Below are positions 1 through 7,488 of a DNA stretch of 13,855 nt, in pieces. Numbering within the stretch: position 1 is the stretch's first letter; each line of letters starts with the position of its first letter. The stretch comes from an archaeon (GTDB lineage Archaea; Asgardarchaeota; Hermodarchaeia; Hermodarchaeales; Hermodarchaeaceae). The DNA is taken from positions 1-13,855 of the forward strand of contig JABXGX010000103.1 in the NCBI GenBank assembly GCA_016550405.1. Direction: 5' to 3'. The notes beneath the pieces were generated by a model. That model was given only the letters and a program-made list of their open reading frames with translations, made no database searches and was not told the DNA's origin. The translations under genes and the position numbers were made by a program.

Positions 1-16
1 GTCCTTAAAGAACTTT

Positions 17-1462
17 CTAAGCTACTTGAGGAACCTTGGTTTCTGGGTTTTGTTGTTCCTGACCATACCTTTTTAGAAGTAACACAAATTTCTCTTTGTT
101 ACTAACAAATGAAATTCGATTTATCTCGGATATGCTAGAAAGCTTTGACTGGGCACTTATCGCGTACTTCATTGAATGAAATAATAGAATGACACGGATT
201 GAGCTTTCTTTTTCTAAAAGTGTCGTTATTTTCTTCAGAAACCATTGTAAGTGTTGTTCTATTGAAGGGGGGATAACAAAGATTAACAAGTTATCTGTTT
301 GTGCGTCTACCCTCATCGGTAGCTTATCAACAAAAAGAAGGCTATCCTTTGAATATTTTATTCTTAGTTCTATGAGTTGTTCGAAGATTATTTCTCTCCA
401 CGCTCGAGAATCAACTAAATCCTCTTTCGATCTCTGATTACCTGCCGGTATTGAATTAGGGTCTTTTCGCGAAGGCCATCTTGTTGAAAGCATTTTGATT
501 ATGAATTCTGACGTTTCACCAAAAGTGGAGTCAATACTTGGTTCTTTTATCTGATTTCTTGAGAGTAAGTCTCCGAAGCATCTCAAAGATTTCGGTGCAG
601 GAACACTATTTAGAGCGATCAAGGTAGACTGCTGGGTTCTTACAGAATCATAAATGGCTGAATTGCTGAAAACAAGAATAAACGATTGTGCAATTTCTGT
701 TGCATTCTTGTGTTTCTTAATAGGGAGAATTATGTGGGCATTTTGGTAGAGTTCGATTTGTGATAATACACTGGCTAATGGGACGCTATTTTTTGCACTT
801 ACAGTTGCAATAACTCTCTTCGTCTTAGTCTCGTCAGTGCAAATGTGAATTTCATTTTTTCTACCAATGCTGAGTTTCTTGAAACGCCCAGGTATTCCCA
901 AAGAGAAATGATTCATCAGTTCATCTCCGTTTAATAGCCGTACGTTCTGAACACCGAGTGCGTTCTCGAGACTCCTACTGGTGGTATCTAGTAGTTCTCT
1001 TGCTTGTATCAAGAATGATGATTTTTCTAGTCTGATGTAAAATGAAATGAAACAGCTTCCTTGCCTTTTCCATTCTAATGCGATTGTTGATGAGACTGGC
1101 AAAATTTTGAAGATTATGGTTAGTGTTTTTTGAAGCACAGTCTTTTGGAAATTAGTAGGAGTGATATTATACGAGAAAAAGATTGCACACCGGTTCATTG
1201 GTGACTGAAAAACAAGAAGCCCTGATTCAAAAATTGTCGGCGATGAAATATTAAACACTTCTTCCTTGTGCTCTTTAAGGAAGGATCGAATAACTAAGAG
1301 TGATAAGGAAATAAGAATCACAGGAAGAATGACACTACTAGTAATTAGGCTAGGATTTACTATAAGCAGAATTAGTAATAAGAACAAGATAACTGAAAAA
1401 CTACTAAATAAAATTGAAATCGTCTGCTCATACCTACCAGAAAGTGACAAATTCATCCTCAT
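17..1462 (-). CDS. Membrane-anchored protein of unknown function (481 aa)
   Basis: I do not recognise this family. The N-terminus has two hydrophobic segments (about residues 14-36 and 38-60) separated by a very short turn, which would leave the remaining ~420 residues on one side of the membrane, probably the cytoplasm. The soluble part seems to have two halves: about residues 85-330 with alternating strands and helices, and about 350-470 with a Rossmann-like alternation of hydrophobic strands. No Walker A, zinc-binding or protease motif is visible. The LLNGDELMNHF segment near residue 180 faintly recalls the N-terminal domain of VirB4-type secretion proteins, but this is too weak to name it. 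ATG codons at 1462 and 1456 are both possible; neither has a well-spaced Shine-Dalgarno, and a TATA-like element lies about 25 bases upstream, so a leaderless message is plausible. It is transcribed divergently from the fumarate reductase operon. Confidence 0.75.
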   Translation of the reverse strand: MRMNLSLSGRYEQTISILFSSFSVILFLLLILLIVNPSLITSSVILPVILISLSLLVIRSFLKEHKEEVFNISSPTIFESGLLVFQSPMNRCAIFFSYNITPTNFQKTVLQKTLTIIFKILPVSSTIALEWKRQGSCFISFYIRLEKSSFLIQARELLDTTSRSLENALGVQNVRLLNGDELMNHFSLGIPGRFKKLSIGRKNEIHICTDETKTKRVIATVSAKNSVPLASVLSQIELYQNAHIILPIKKHKNATEIAQSFILVFSNSAIYDSVRTQQSTLIALNSVPAPKSLRCFGDLLSRNQIKEPSIDSTFGETSEFIIKMLSTRWPSRKDPNSIPAGNQRSKEDLVDSRAWREIIFEQLIELRIKYSKDSLLFVDKLPMRVDAQTDNLLIFVIPPSIEQHLQWFLKKITTLLEKESSIRVILLFHSMKYAISAQSKLSSISEINRISFVSNKEKFVLLLKRYGQEQQNPETKVPQVA

Positions 1463-1477
1463 CTACCAATTCCTTGA

Positions 1478-1493
1478 GCTTTTTAGCTAAAAA
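1478..1493 (-). promoter_or_regulatory. TATA-like palindrome upstream of the membrane protein gene
   Basis: A 14-base perfect palindrome TTTTTAGCTAAAAA (1480-1493) sits 18-31 bases before the ATG at 1462. Read on the minus strand it offers a TATA-like element whose expected start point (about 25 bases downstream) falls at or next to the start codon. That fits a leaderless transcript, and the lack of a Shine-Dalgarno agrees. The palindrome could instead be an operator. Inference from spacing only. Confidence 0.35.
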
Positions 1494-1546
1494 CATGCAA
1501 ATTGGTCAAACTACCAAACAGCTCTAGGATTCCTTCAACTAAATGA

Positions 1547-1559
1547 GTAAAGTTTAAGG
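1547..1559 (+). promoter_or_regulatory. Probable TATA/BRE promoter of the tfr operon
   Basis: GTAAAG followed by TTTAAGG resembles a purine-rich BRE plus TATA box. A start point about 25 bases on (near 1580) would leave a short leader that contains the GAGGTG Shine-Dalgarno at 1594-1599. It is the best TATA-like site between the two divergent genes on this strand. Supported by composition and spacing only. Confidence 0.35.
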
Positions 1560-1608
1560 CAACCGAGGACTTTGCCGGAGCTGAATCCTAGTTGAGGTGT
1601 CTAGATTC

Positions 1609-2061
1609 ATGCCATTATTCAGGACAGATCGCTACATCAAAATCAGTATTGACGATTTTGAGTTACAAAAATCAAGTCAGGCACTTCTGCAGATTTTGCA
1701 AAATATTTCTGACTTTCGAAATGTGCAAATGACAATGGTGAGCATTAATCGGGAAGAGCAGGGAAAAATCAAGATTGAACAATGGTATGAAATAACTGGT
1801 GCACTCAATGTTCCTGAAGGAGGTAAATCCTTCTGGGTGATTTCCAAACCAAGCACAAAGAGTGAACCCTATCATTTCTTTATGAGAGTTGATAGAAACA
1901 TCGAAGCGAAGGATTATGAAACGGCACAAAACAAAACATCAGACTGGATAAACCAAGTTCTGATGAAGCCAATAGGCACTAAATTTTCAATCAAGGCTAA
2001 GAGCGCTGATTTACCCGAAGCAATTAGCGATTTAGTGAAGAAATTAGGTGAATCCAAGTGA
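1609..2061 (+). CDS. Small unknown protein translationally coupled to TfrA (150 aa)
   Basis: I do not recognise this protein. It is soluble, with no signal peptide, membrane segment or cysteine cluster, and seems to be a mixed alpha/beta single domain. The N-terminal half has an IKISIDDFELQ strand and a helix; there is a W-Y-x-I strand around residue 65 and a helical C-terminus ending in a lysine-rich tail. I chose ATG at 1609 because GAGGTG at 1594-1599 sits 9 bases before it; a GTG at 1597 in the same frame overlaps that ribosome binding site and would add only four residues. Its last codons overlap the tfrA start (GTGA at 2058-2061), so the two are almost certainly made together. That suggests a role in assembly, cofactor insertion or regulation of the reductase, but this is inference from position. 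Confidence 0.75.
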   Translation: MPLFRTDRYIKISIDDFELQKSSQALLQILQNISDFRNVQMTMVSINREEQGKIKIEQWYEITGALNVPEGGKSFWVISKPSTKSEPYHFFMRVDRNIEAKDYETAQNKTSDWINQVLMKPIGTKFSIKAKSADLPEAISDLVKKLGESK

Positions 2062-3761
2062 CATTTGAAGTAATCGATACAGATGTTTTGGTAGTTGGCG
2101 CAGGTGGGGCAGGTTGTCGCGCAGCAATTGCTGCGTCAAACTCGAATCAAGAAGTCACAATAATAACAAAGGATATTCTTGGAAAGGCTCACACTGTTAT
2201 GGCTGAGGGTGGATTAAATGCCGCGCTAGCAAATCTTGATCCAGATGATTTATGTGAAATCCATGCTCAGGATACATGTAGCGCAGGGGCGTACCTGAAT
2301 AATCAACACTTAGTCGAAATATTAGCGAATGAAGCCCCTGACCGCATCTTTGATTTAGAAAATTTTGGTGCAATCTTTTCTCGAACACCTGATGGTCTTA
2401 TCATGCAACGGCCCTTTGGACATCAGACCTATCGACGAACTTGTTATGCAGGGGATCGAACAGGTCATGAAGTTTTATCAACCCTTACTGATGAACTCCG
2501 ACGAAGACAAATAGAAATAGTTGATGAAGTGTTTGCAACATCACTGTTTCGAAATAAGAATCGCATAGCTGGAGTTTCCGTAATCGAAATTCGAACTGGA
2601 AAATTCCAAGTGTTTCGTGCACCCGCTGTTATTATGGCGGCAGGTGGTGCTGGCCGAATATATGATGTCACTACTAACGCCCAGGCAGATGTAGGTAGTG
2701 GCTATGCGATGGCATACAAGGCTGGTGTGGAATTGATTGATATGGAGCAATTTCAGTTTCACCCTACAGGAGCTGCAATTCCACCAGCGGCGCGAGGTCG
2801 TTTAGTTACTGAAGGCGTACGAGGTGAAGGTGGAATTCTTCTCAACAACCTTGGCGAGCGGTTCATGAAGAATTATAATCCTCGCCTTTTGGAACTCGCA
2901 GGACGCGATGAAGTTGCTCGGTCGATTGCTACTGAGATTCGTGAAGGTCGAGGAACGGAAAATGAAGCTGTCTATCTAGATGTTGCGTTTCTCCCTGCAA
3001 GAATAATTGAGGAACGACTTCCCACAATGCTTGAAGACTTTCTTGATATTGGCATCGACATACGAAATGAACCAATGGAAGTTACACCCACAGCTCATCA
3101 CGTTATGGGTGGTCTAAGAATCGATTCTTCCACGGCGACAAACCTTGCGGGCCTTTTTGCGGCTGGGGAAGTTGCAGGGGGAGTCCATGGAGGTAACAGG
3201 TTAGGTGGAAATGCACTAGCTGCAGGACAAGTGTTTGGCAAAATTGCCGGAGATTCTGCAGCACAATATGCAGCGAATAATTCAACGCCTTCTCTAGACA
3301 GGAAACTGATCCAGGAGGAGTATTCGCGTGTAATGGCTCCTCTTGAAAGAACTGAGGGGCTTAGTCCGTCCGCTGAAAAAAAACGGCTTCAACGTTGTAT
3401 GTGGGATAAAGCAGGTCTATTCAGAAATGAAGAAGACCTAAATGCAGCTCTTAACTTCGTTAAACAACAGCAAGACCAAGTCCGTTCAACGCTTGCAGTT
3501 CAGAATAAAGCCACACGCTATAACACAGAATGGGTTAGCGCACTCGAATTGCAAGACATGACGCTTGTTGCTGAAATGATCATACGTTCAGCATTGTTAC
3601 GAAAGGAATCCAGAGGTGCACATTACCGAACAGATTACCCAACGTTGGATAATAAACAATGGTTCGCGAACATTGTGATCTCGAAAAAGAAAGCAAAAAT
3701 GAATCTCAGCCAATCCCCCGTAATTATCACGAAATGGAATCCACCTTGGATGAAAAACTGA
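2058..3761 (+). CDS. tfrA: Fumarate reductase/succinate dehydrogenase flavoprotein subunit (TfrA-like)
   Basis: This is the catalytic FAD subunit that interconverts fumarate and succinate. The N-terminal dinucleotide fold has VVGAGGAGCRAA at residues 12-23. An HTVMAEGGLNAA motif places His45 where SdhA/FrdA proteins attach FAD covalently. Substrate-site motifs are intact: FHPTG with His235, TEGVRGEGG with Arg255, HHVMGG, and GGVHGGNRLGGNAL near the end of the FAD domain. The C-terminal domain keeps the SRGAHYRTDYP signature. At 567 aa it has the usual length. The start is GTG at 2058, with AGGTGA at 2046-2051 six bases upstream, inside the end of the preceding gene. The next gene is an SdhB-HdrB fusion, so thiol:fumarate reductase subunit A is the best name; the sequence of this subunit alone does not separate TfrA from SdhA or FrdA. 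Confidence 0.93.
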   Translation: MTFEVIDTDVLVVGAGGAGCRAAIAASNSNQEVTIITKDILGKAHTVMAEGGLNAALANLDPDDLCEIHAQDTCSAGAYLNNQHLVEILANEAPDRIFDLENFGAIFSRTPDGLIMQRPFGHQTYRRTCYAGDRTGHEVLSTLTDELRRRQIEIVDEVFATSLFRNKNRIAGVSVIEIRTGKFQVFRAPAVIMAAGGAGRIYDVTTNAQADVGSGYAMAYKAGVELIDMEQFQFHPTGAAIPPAARGRLVTEGVRGEGGILLNNLGERFMKNYNPRLLELAGRDEVARSIATEIREGRGTENEAVYLDVAFLPARIIEERLPTMLEDFLDIGIDIRNEPMEVTPTAHHVMGGLRIDSSTATNLAGLFAAGEVAGGVHGGNRLGGNALAAGQVFGKIAGDSAAQYAANNSTPSLDRKLIQEEYSRVMAPLERTEGLSPSAEKKRLQRCMWDKAGLFRNEEDLNAALNFVKQQQDQVRSTLAVQNKATRYNTEWVSALELQDMTLVAEMIIRSALLRKESRGAHYRTDYPTLDNKQWFANIVISKKKAKMNLSQSPVIITKWNPPWMKN

Positions 3762-3769
3762 TGATAACT

Positions 3770-3785
3770 GGAGGTAATCAAAATA
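3770..3785 (+). promoter_or_regulatory. Shine-Dalgarno that fixes the AUA start of tfrB
   Basis: GGAGGT at 3770-3775 follows a double stop (TGA TAA, 3762-3767, in the tfrB frame). With 7 spacer bases it points to ATA at 3783-3785. ATC at 3777 is only one base away and ATT at 3801 too far. This site decides the start and makes a non-AUG initiation codon the simplest reading. Confidence 0.6.
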
Positions 3786-5351
3786 GGTAAAGATCAGCTT
3801 ATTAAATTCCGAATTCACCGCTATAATCCTGATATTGATGACAAACCCACTTTTGCAACTTACAAAGTTCCATATTCTGATCGGCAAGGTGTCCTAGATG
3901 CTTTACATTATATCTTTCGCAATCTTGATTCAAGTTTAGCATATCGTTGGAACTGTCGAACTGGTCAATGCGGATCATGTGCAATAAATATTAACGGTGT
4001 GCCTGGTTTAGCCTGCCGCACAGTTGTAGATCCTTCTCAAGATTATTTTCTCGAACCTCTACCTAATTTTCCTGTGATTCGTGACTTAGTCGTTGATCTG
4101 GGGCCTGGATTTAAGCGATTAGAAAAATTACGTCCATATTTAGAAAGGACCTCAGCCCCTGATCGCCCTGAAAAATTAACTCGTGACGAAATCTCGTCAG
4201 CGATGGAGTTACGTTCATGTATCGAATGTTTTTCCTGTTATGCAGCCTGTCCCGCCGTTGCGTCTGCCAAACAGGAATATCCCGGTCCAATTGCGATGCG
4301 AGAACTCGCTAGTTTTGAATTCGATCCACGGGATCAAGGAGACCGCGTCCAACTGGCTGTAAGTAGCGGATTATATGATTGTACAAGCTGTGGAATCTGC
4401 AAAGAAGTGTGCATTCCCAAGCATATTGATACTCGAAGAACAGCTGTTGAAGGTCTTCGGGCTCTCGCAGTTGAACGAGAAATGGGACCCTTAGAAGGAC
4501 ATCAAGGGTTCATTAATCAAATTGAAGAAACCGGTTATGCCGTTGATGTAAAGACACCACCACTTACAGATCAGTTACCGGAAGTAATCGAGGTATCAAA
4601 TCCGGTAGATGAAGTAATGTTCTTTCCGGGTTGCTTAATTAATCTAAGAATACAAAATGTTGGTTTGAATGTTGTTGAGGTATTAAAACGGAACAATGTG
4701 CGTGTATACATTCCTAAGGATTTTGTCTGTTGTACTAGTGTTGCATTTCGAACGGGGGCAAGAACTATTGCGTTTGATATGGTTGTTCGTAATACAGACT
4801 ATTTCAAAAAACTCGGAGTTAAAAAGGTAGTATCGCTTTGCCCTGGTTGTATGTCAACCATAAAACAGGATTGGCCTGTAGTGCTTCATGAAGCAAATAA
4901 ACCTCCTTATGAGTTCGAGCCATATGATATCAATGAATATTTAGTTCGCCAACTTGGTGTGGAACGCATAAATAAGCAAGATCTAAAGCCTCTTCCTGTA
5001 CGAGTTGTTTACCATGACCCCTGCCATCTTAATAGACATCAGGGAATCACAAAGGAACCACGAAAACTCCTTCAAATGATCCCCGACCTCGAGTTCATCG
5101 ATGTCGAAGATAGTGACCGATGTTGCGGGGCTGGTGGTGGTGTAAGAGCAGGTCGTCGTGAGCTCTCCCAGGCTATCGCTGGTATAAAATTTGAAATCCT
5201 CAGCGAAATCAAACCTGATGTGATTGCGACATCCTGTTCATTTTGCTATATACAATTGCTTGATGAAGTGAAAAAGGCGAATTCTGATATCAAAATAATG
5301 AATGTCACAGATCTTCTCGCAGCCTCCTATCGTGGGGAGAGTCTAAAGTAG
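3783..5351 (+). CDS. tfrB: Iron-sulfur subunit fused to HdrB-like CCG domain (TfrB-like), AUA start
   Basis: Electron-transfer partner of TfrA, about 522 aa. The N-terminal plant-type ferredoxin domain has Cys58-x4-Cys63-x2-Cys66-x11-Cys78 for a [2Fe-2S] cluster. Two [4Fe-4S] motifs follow: Cys146/149/152/156 and Cys200/203/206/210. The C-terminal half has two CCG motifs of the HdrB type: Cys284, Cys316-Cys317, Cys353-x2-Cys356; and Cys414, Cys447-Cys448, Cys485-x2-Cys488. In HdrB such motifs hold the site that reduces CoM-S-S-CoB; in methanogen TfrB they act with CoM and CoB thiols. The first motif reads CCT rather than CCG. No ATG, GTG or TTG lies upstream of the ferredoxin cysteines; GTG at 3999 would delete three of the four [2Fe-2S] ligands. 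GGAGGT at 3770-3775 sits 7 bases before ATA at 3783, in frame and giving a normal N-terminus, so AUA is the likely start. No membrane subunit is present, so the complex is probably soluble. Confidence 0.88.
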   Translation: MGKDQLIKFRIHRYNPDIDDKPTFATYKVPYSDRQGVLDALHYIFRNLDSSLAYRWNCRTGQCGSCAININGVPGLACRTVVDPSQDYFLEPLPNFPVIRDLVVDLGPGFKRLEKLRPYLERTSAPDRPEKLTRDEISSAMELRSCIECFSCYAACPAVASAKQEYPGPIAMRELASFEFDPRDQGDRVQLAVSSGLYDCTSCGICKEVCIPKHIDTRRTAVEGLRALAVEREMGPLEGHQGFINQIEETGYAVDVKTPPLTDQLPEVIEVSNPVDEVMFFPGCLINLRIQNVGLNVVEVLKRNNVRVYIPKDFVCCTSVAFRTGARTIAFDMVVRNTDYFKKLGVKKVVSLCPGCMSTIKQDWPVVLHEANKPPYEFEPYDINEYLVRQLGVERINKQDLKPLPVRVVYHDPCHLNRHQGITKEPRKLLQMIPDLEFIDVEDSDRCCGAGGGVRAGRRELSQAIAGIKFEILSEIKPDVIATSCSFCYIQLLDEVKKANSDIKIMNVTDLLAASYRGESLK

Positions 5352-5356
5352 GCTAC

Positions 5357-5956
5357 TCAGATACCAACAAGGTCATAGGCCCTTTTTCGGTTATTTTCAA
5401 CTTTATTGCTAACCTGTTGAAAGAGGTTTTCACCAGTTGAATCGATAGATACAATAAGCGGGCCAAATTTTTCAACTTCCATCACCCAAAGGGCTTCTGG
5501 CATGCCTAAATCGAGCCATTCTGCACGGGTAATTCGTCGAATTGCTTTTGCAGCCAAGACTGCTGCTCCACCAGTAAACGCACCATAAACAGCACCAAAA
5601 TGCTTCATCGCAGCAGTGGTATTGGCTCCCATTCCACCTTTTCCAATCACAATTCGGACTCTATAGGCTTCGATGAATCGGTCTTCGAACATTTCCATAC
5701 GTGTACTGGTAGTTGGACCTGCTGCAACTACCTCCCAACCTGAATCTGTCTGCCGAACTATGGGGCCACAATGAAAAACACATAATCCTTGAGGATCGAT
5801 TGGAAGTGGCTTTTTTTCTTTAAACCATTCAAGAGCGCGTTCATGAGCTTCATCTCGGGCAGTAAAAATGGTTCCTGAAACATAAACGATATCATTGACT
5901 CGAAGCTTCCGAATTGTGTTCTCTGAGATGGGGGTAGTTAAGTTGTAAGTTGCCAT
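5357..5956 (-). CDS. fumB: Fumarate hydratase class I, beta (C-terminal) subunit
   Basis: Beta subunit of the two-subunit, oxygen-sensitive [4Fe-4S] fumarase that hydrates fumarate to malate; the symbol is used here for the beta subunit. At 199 aa it matches the usual length of the stand-alone C-terminal domain shared with the tartrate dehydratase beta subunit. Family signatures are visible: the N-terminal VNDIVYVSGTIFTARDEAH segment, the HCGPIV and AAGPTTSTRM motifs of the substrate pocket, and the IGKGGM loop followed by a small-residue helix. The ATG at 5956 is one base after the alpha subunit's stop, with AGGTC a few bases upstream inside that gene, so the two are translationally coupled. 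Its stop lies 5 bases from the tfrB stop on the other strand. Tartrate dehydratase is the main alternative; the neighbouring fumarate reductase favours fumarase. Confidence 0.92.
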   Translation of the reverse strand: MATYNLTTPISENTIRKLRVNDIVYVSGTIFTARDEAHERALEWFKEKKPLPIDPQGLCVFHCGPIVRQTDSGWEVVAAGPTTSTRMEMFEDRFIEAYRVRIVIGKGGMGANTTAAMKHFGAVYGAFTGGAAVLAAKAIRRITRAEWLDLGMPEALWVMEVEKFGPLIVSIDSTGENLFQQVSNKVENNRKRAYDLVGI

Positions 5957-5957
5957 G

Positions 5958-6836
5958 TTAATCGACCTTATGTGATGTAAATTTCACATTACCTTCCTTG
6001 GTGATTATTGCCGATGCACGTCTTGCTGCCCAACATTGAAAAACAAGACCAACCGGAAATGATGCGGGGTGTCTCATTGATATGTCAATATGGACGTCAA
6101 GAGCAGTTGTATCCCCACCAAGACCCATTGGACCAATACCTGTCTGGTTAATTGCTTCTAGCAATTCCTTTTCCATTTTAGCAATCATGGTGTTAGAATG
6201 GCGTTGTCCAACAGGTCTGAGTAGCTGCTCTTTGGCGATTTTCATACAGATATCTGCCCCTCCTCCTAATCCTATCCCAAGGATTGTGGGTGGACAAGGC
6301 TTAGCTCCAGCTTCAATTACAGAATCAATTACAAACTGCTTCATACCCTTCAATCCTCTTCCTGGGGTTAACATCCCTAGGCGACACACATTTTCTGAGC
6401 CTCCTCCTTTGGGTAAAGCAGTTATTGCTAATTCTGATCCTGTGGTGATACGCCAATTAATCCACGGAATATGCAGCCCCGTATTATTCCCTGGATTCTG
6501 ATTTAAAATAGGATCAACGGTGTTTGGACGTAATGGGATTTCTTGTGTTGCTCTTTCGACTGCTTGTTTAATGATGTCTGGTAGTTTCTCAAGCAAGGGA
6601 AATTTGGATCCGACAGTTAGATAAAAAATTTGAATTCCAGTATCTTGGCACATAGGAATAGAACGTTCTCTAGCTAACCTGACGTTATCTAATATCGCTT
6701 TCAACTGGCTCTTTGCAGTGTCGTTACTTTCTTTCTTGAGTGCGAGTTTAAGGCTGGCAGACACGTCCTTTGGTAAATCGGTAACGGCTAATCGTAAAAG
6801 CGTGACAATTGTATCTTCTAAGAAAGAACTTTGCAT
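5958..6836 (-). CDS. fumA: Fumarate hydratase class I, alpha (N-terminal) subunit
   Basis: Alpha subunit of the class I fumarase, 292 aa, the family's normal size. It holds the [4Fe-4S] cluster whose open iron site binds fumarate. The three expected ligand cysteines are present: Cys63 in PMCQDTG, Cys181 in KPCPPTILGIGLGG and Cys268 in FQCWAARR. Other family blocks are present: NTGLHIPW around residue 118, GGGSEN at 144-149, RHSNT near 212, and GLGGDTTALDVHID near 238-251. ATG at 6836 has GGAG 8 bases upstream. It starts 39 bases after the stop of the small GTPase gene with no obvious promoter between, so it may be co-transcribed with the roadblock/GTPase module. Confidence 0.94.
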   Translation of the reverse strand: MQSSFLEDTIVTLLRLAVTDLPKDVSASLKLALKKESNDTAKSQLKAILDNVRLARERSIPMCQDTGIQIFYLTVGSKFPLLEKLPDIIKQAVERATQEIPLRPNTVDPILNQNPGNNTGLHIPWINWRITTGSELAITALPKGGGSENVCRLGMLTPGRGLKGMKQFVIDSVIEAGAKPCPPTILGIGLGGGADICMKIAKEQLLRPVGQRHSNTMIAKMEKELLEAINQTGIGPMGLGGDTTALDVHIDISMRHPASFPVGLVFQCWAARRASAIITKEGNVKFTSHKVD

Positions 6837-6875
6837 ACTACAAACTCCAATTCGTAATAGATTGAAAATGTGTAG

Positions 6876-7466
6876 CTATTTACCTATTCTTTTGGGTTGT
6901 GCAAGGTTTGATCCTAACAAGATTTTCCGTAAAATGCCTTGCAAGATTTCAAGTGTATATAGCCCTTGAGTTGCCACAGTTTCAAAAATCAGTGACGATC
7001 CATTTAATCCCAGAGAATTGATGAATTCAAATTGACTTATGGCAGGCCGGATATCACGCTTATTAAGAGCAAAAACAACTGGAATCTCCGCTGCGAGGCG
7101 GTTACCAAAGAAGCCTTTGAGTTCTTCCCAACAACGTTGATTTTCGTTAATGAGGGTTGGGTGGGAATCTGCCACAAAGACGATGCCATCAGTTCCTGCT
7201 AGAACGGTTGACCGAGTTTCTGCATAATAATCTTGACCGGTTGCTGACCAGATGTGAATTTGAATAACCCATTCACCATGTGACAGCTCGATGGGGCCGT
7301 AGTCAAAGAATAGTGTTCTTCCTGATGTTGTTTCTATTGATTCCAGACGAGATAATATGTTTAGGCGGTGAAATAAGGCTCGAATACTTACAGTTTTTCC
7401 GCTCATAGCAGGGCCATAATATACTATCTTCGTTTGGATAATTCGTTGACTCCAATCAACTAGCAT
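6876..7466 (-). CDS. MglA-like small Ras-superfamily GTPase
   Basis: Small GTPase of the MglA/Arf-related group, 196 aa. The P-loop GPAMSGKT is at residues 18-25. The switch I region carries the MglA-type RTLFFDYGP block. The G3 region reads WSATGQ, lacking the DxxG aspartate as MglA proteins often do (TVPGQ). G4 is NKRD and G5 ETVA. A longer reading frame opens at 7568, but I chose ATG at 7466: GAGGGG lies 8 bases upstream, the protein then begins just before the first GTPase strand, and it no longer overlaps the preceding gene. MglA proteins are switches whose partners are roadblock-domain proteins (MglB); a roadblock gene lies two genes upstream, so this is probably its partner. No lipidation signal is visible at the C-terminus. 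Its process cannot be told from sequence. Confidence 0.9.
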   Translation of the reverse strand: MLVDWSQRIIQTKIVYYGPAMSGKTVSIRALFHRLNILSRLESIETTSGRTLFFDYGPIELSHGEWVIQIHIWSATGQDYYAETRSTVLAGTDGIVFVADSHPTLINENQRCWEELKGFFGNRLAAEIPVVFALNKRDIRPAISQFEFINSLGLNGSSLIFETVATQGLYTLEILQGILRKILLGSNLAQPKRIGK

Positions 7467-7488
7467 AAACAATTCCCCTCGCAAAAAT

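Noticed and set aside
189..437. 82-residue plus-strand reading frame opposite the membrane protein gene
   Set aside because: Antisense shadow with no ribosome binding site or recognisable domain.
3999..5351. Shorter tfrB starting at GTG 3999
   Set aside because: It would remove three of the four [2Fe-2S] ligand cysteines and the conserved N-terminal ferredoxin fold that is encoded in frame upstream.
6082..6501. 139-residue plus-strand reading frame opposite fumarase alpha
   Set aside because: Shadow of a well-supported gene; no ribosome binding site and no protein-like pattern.
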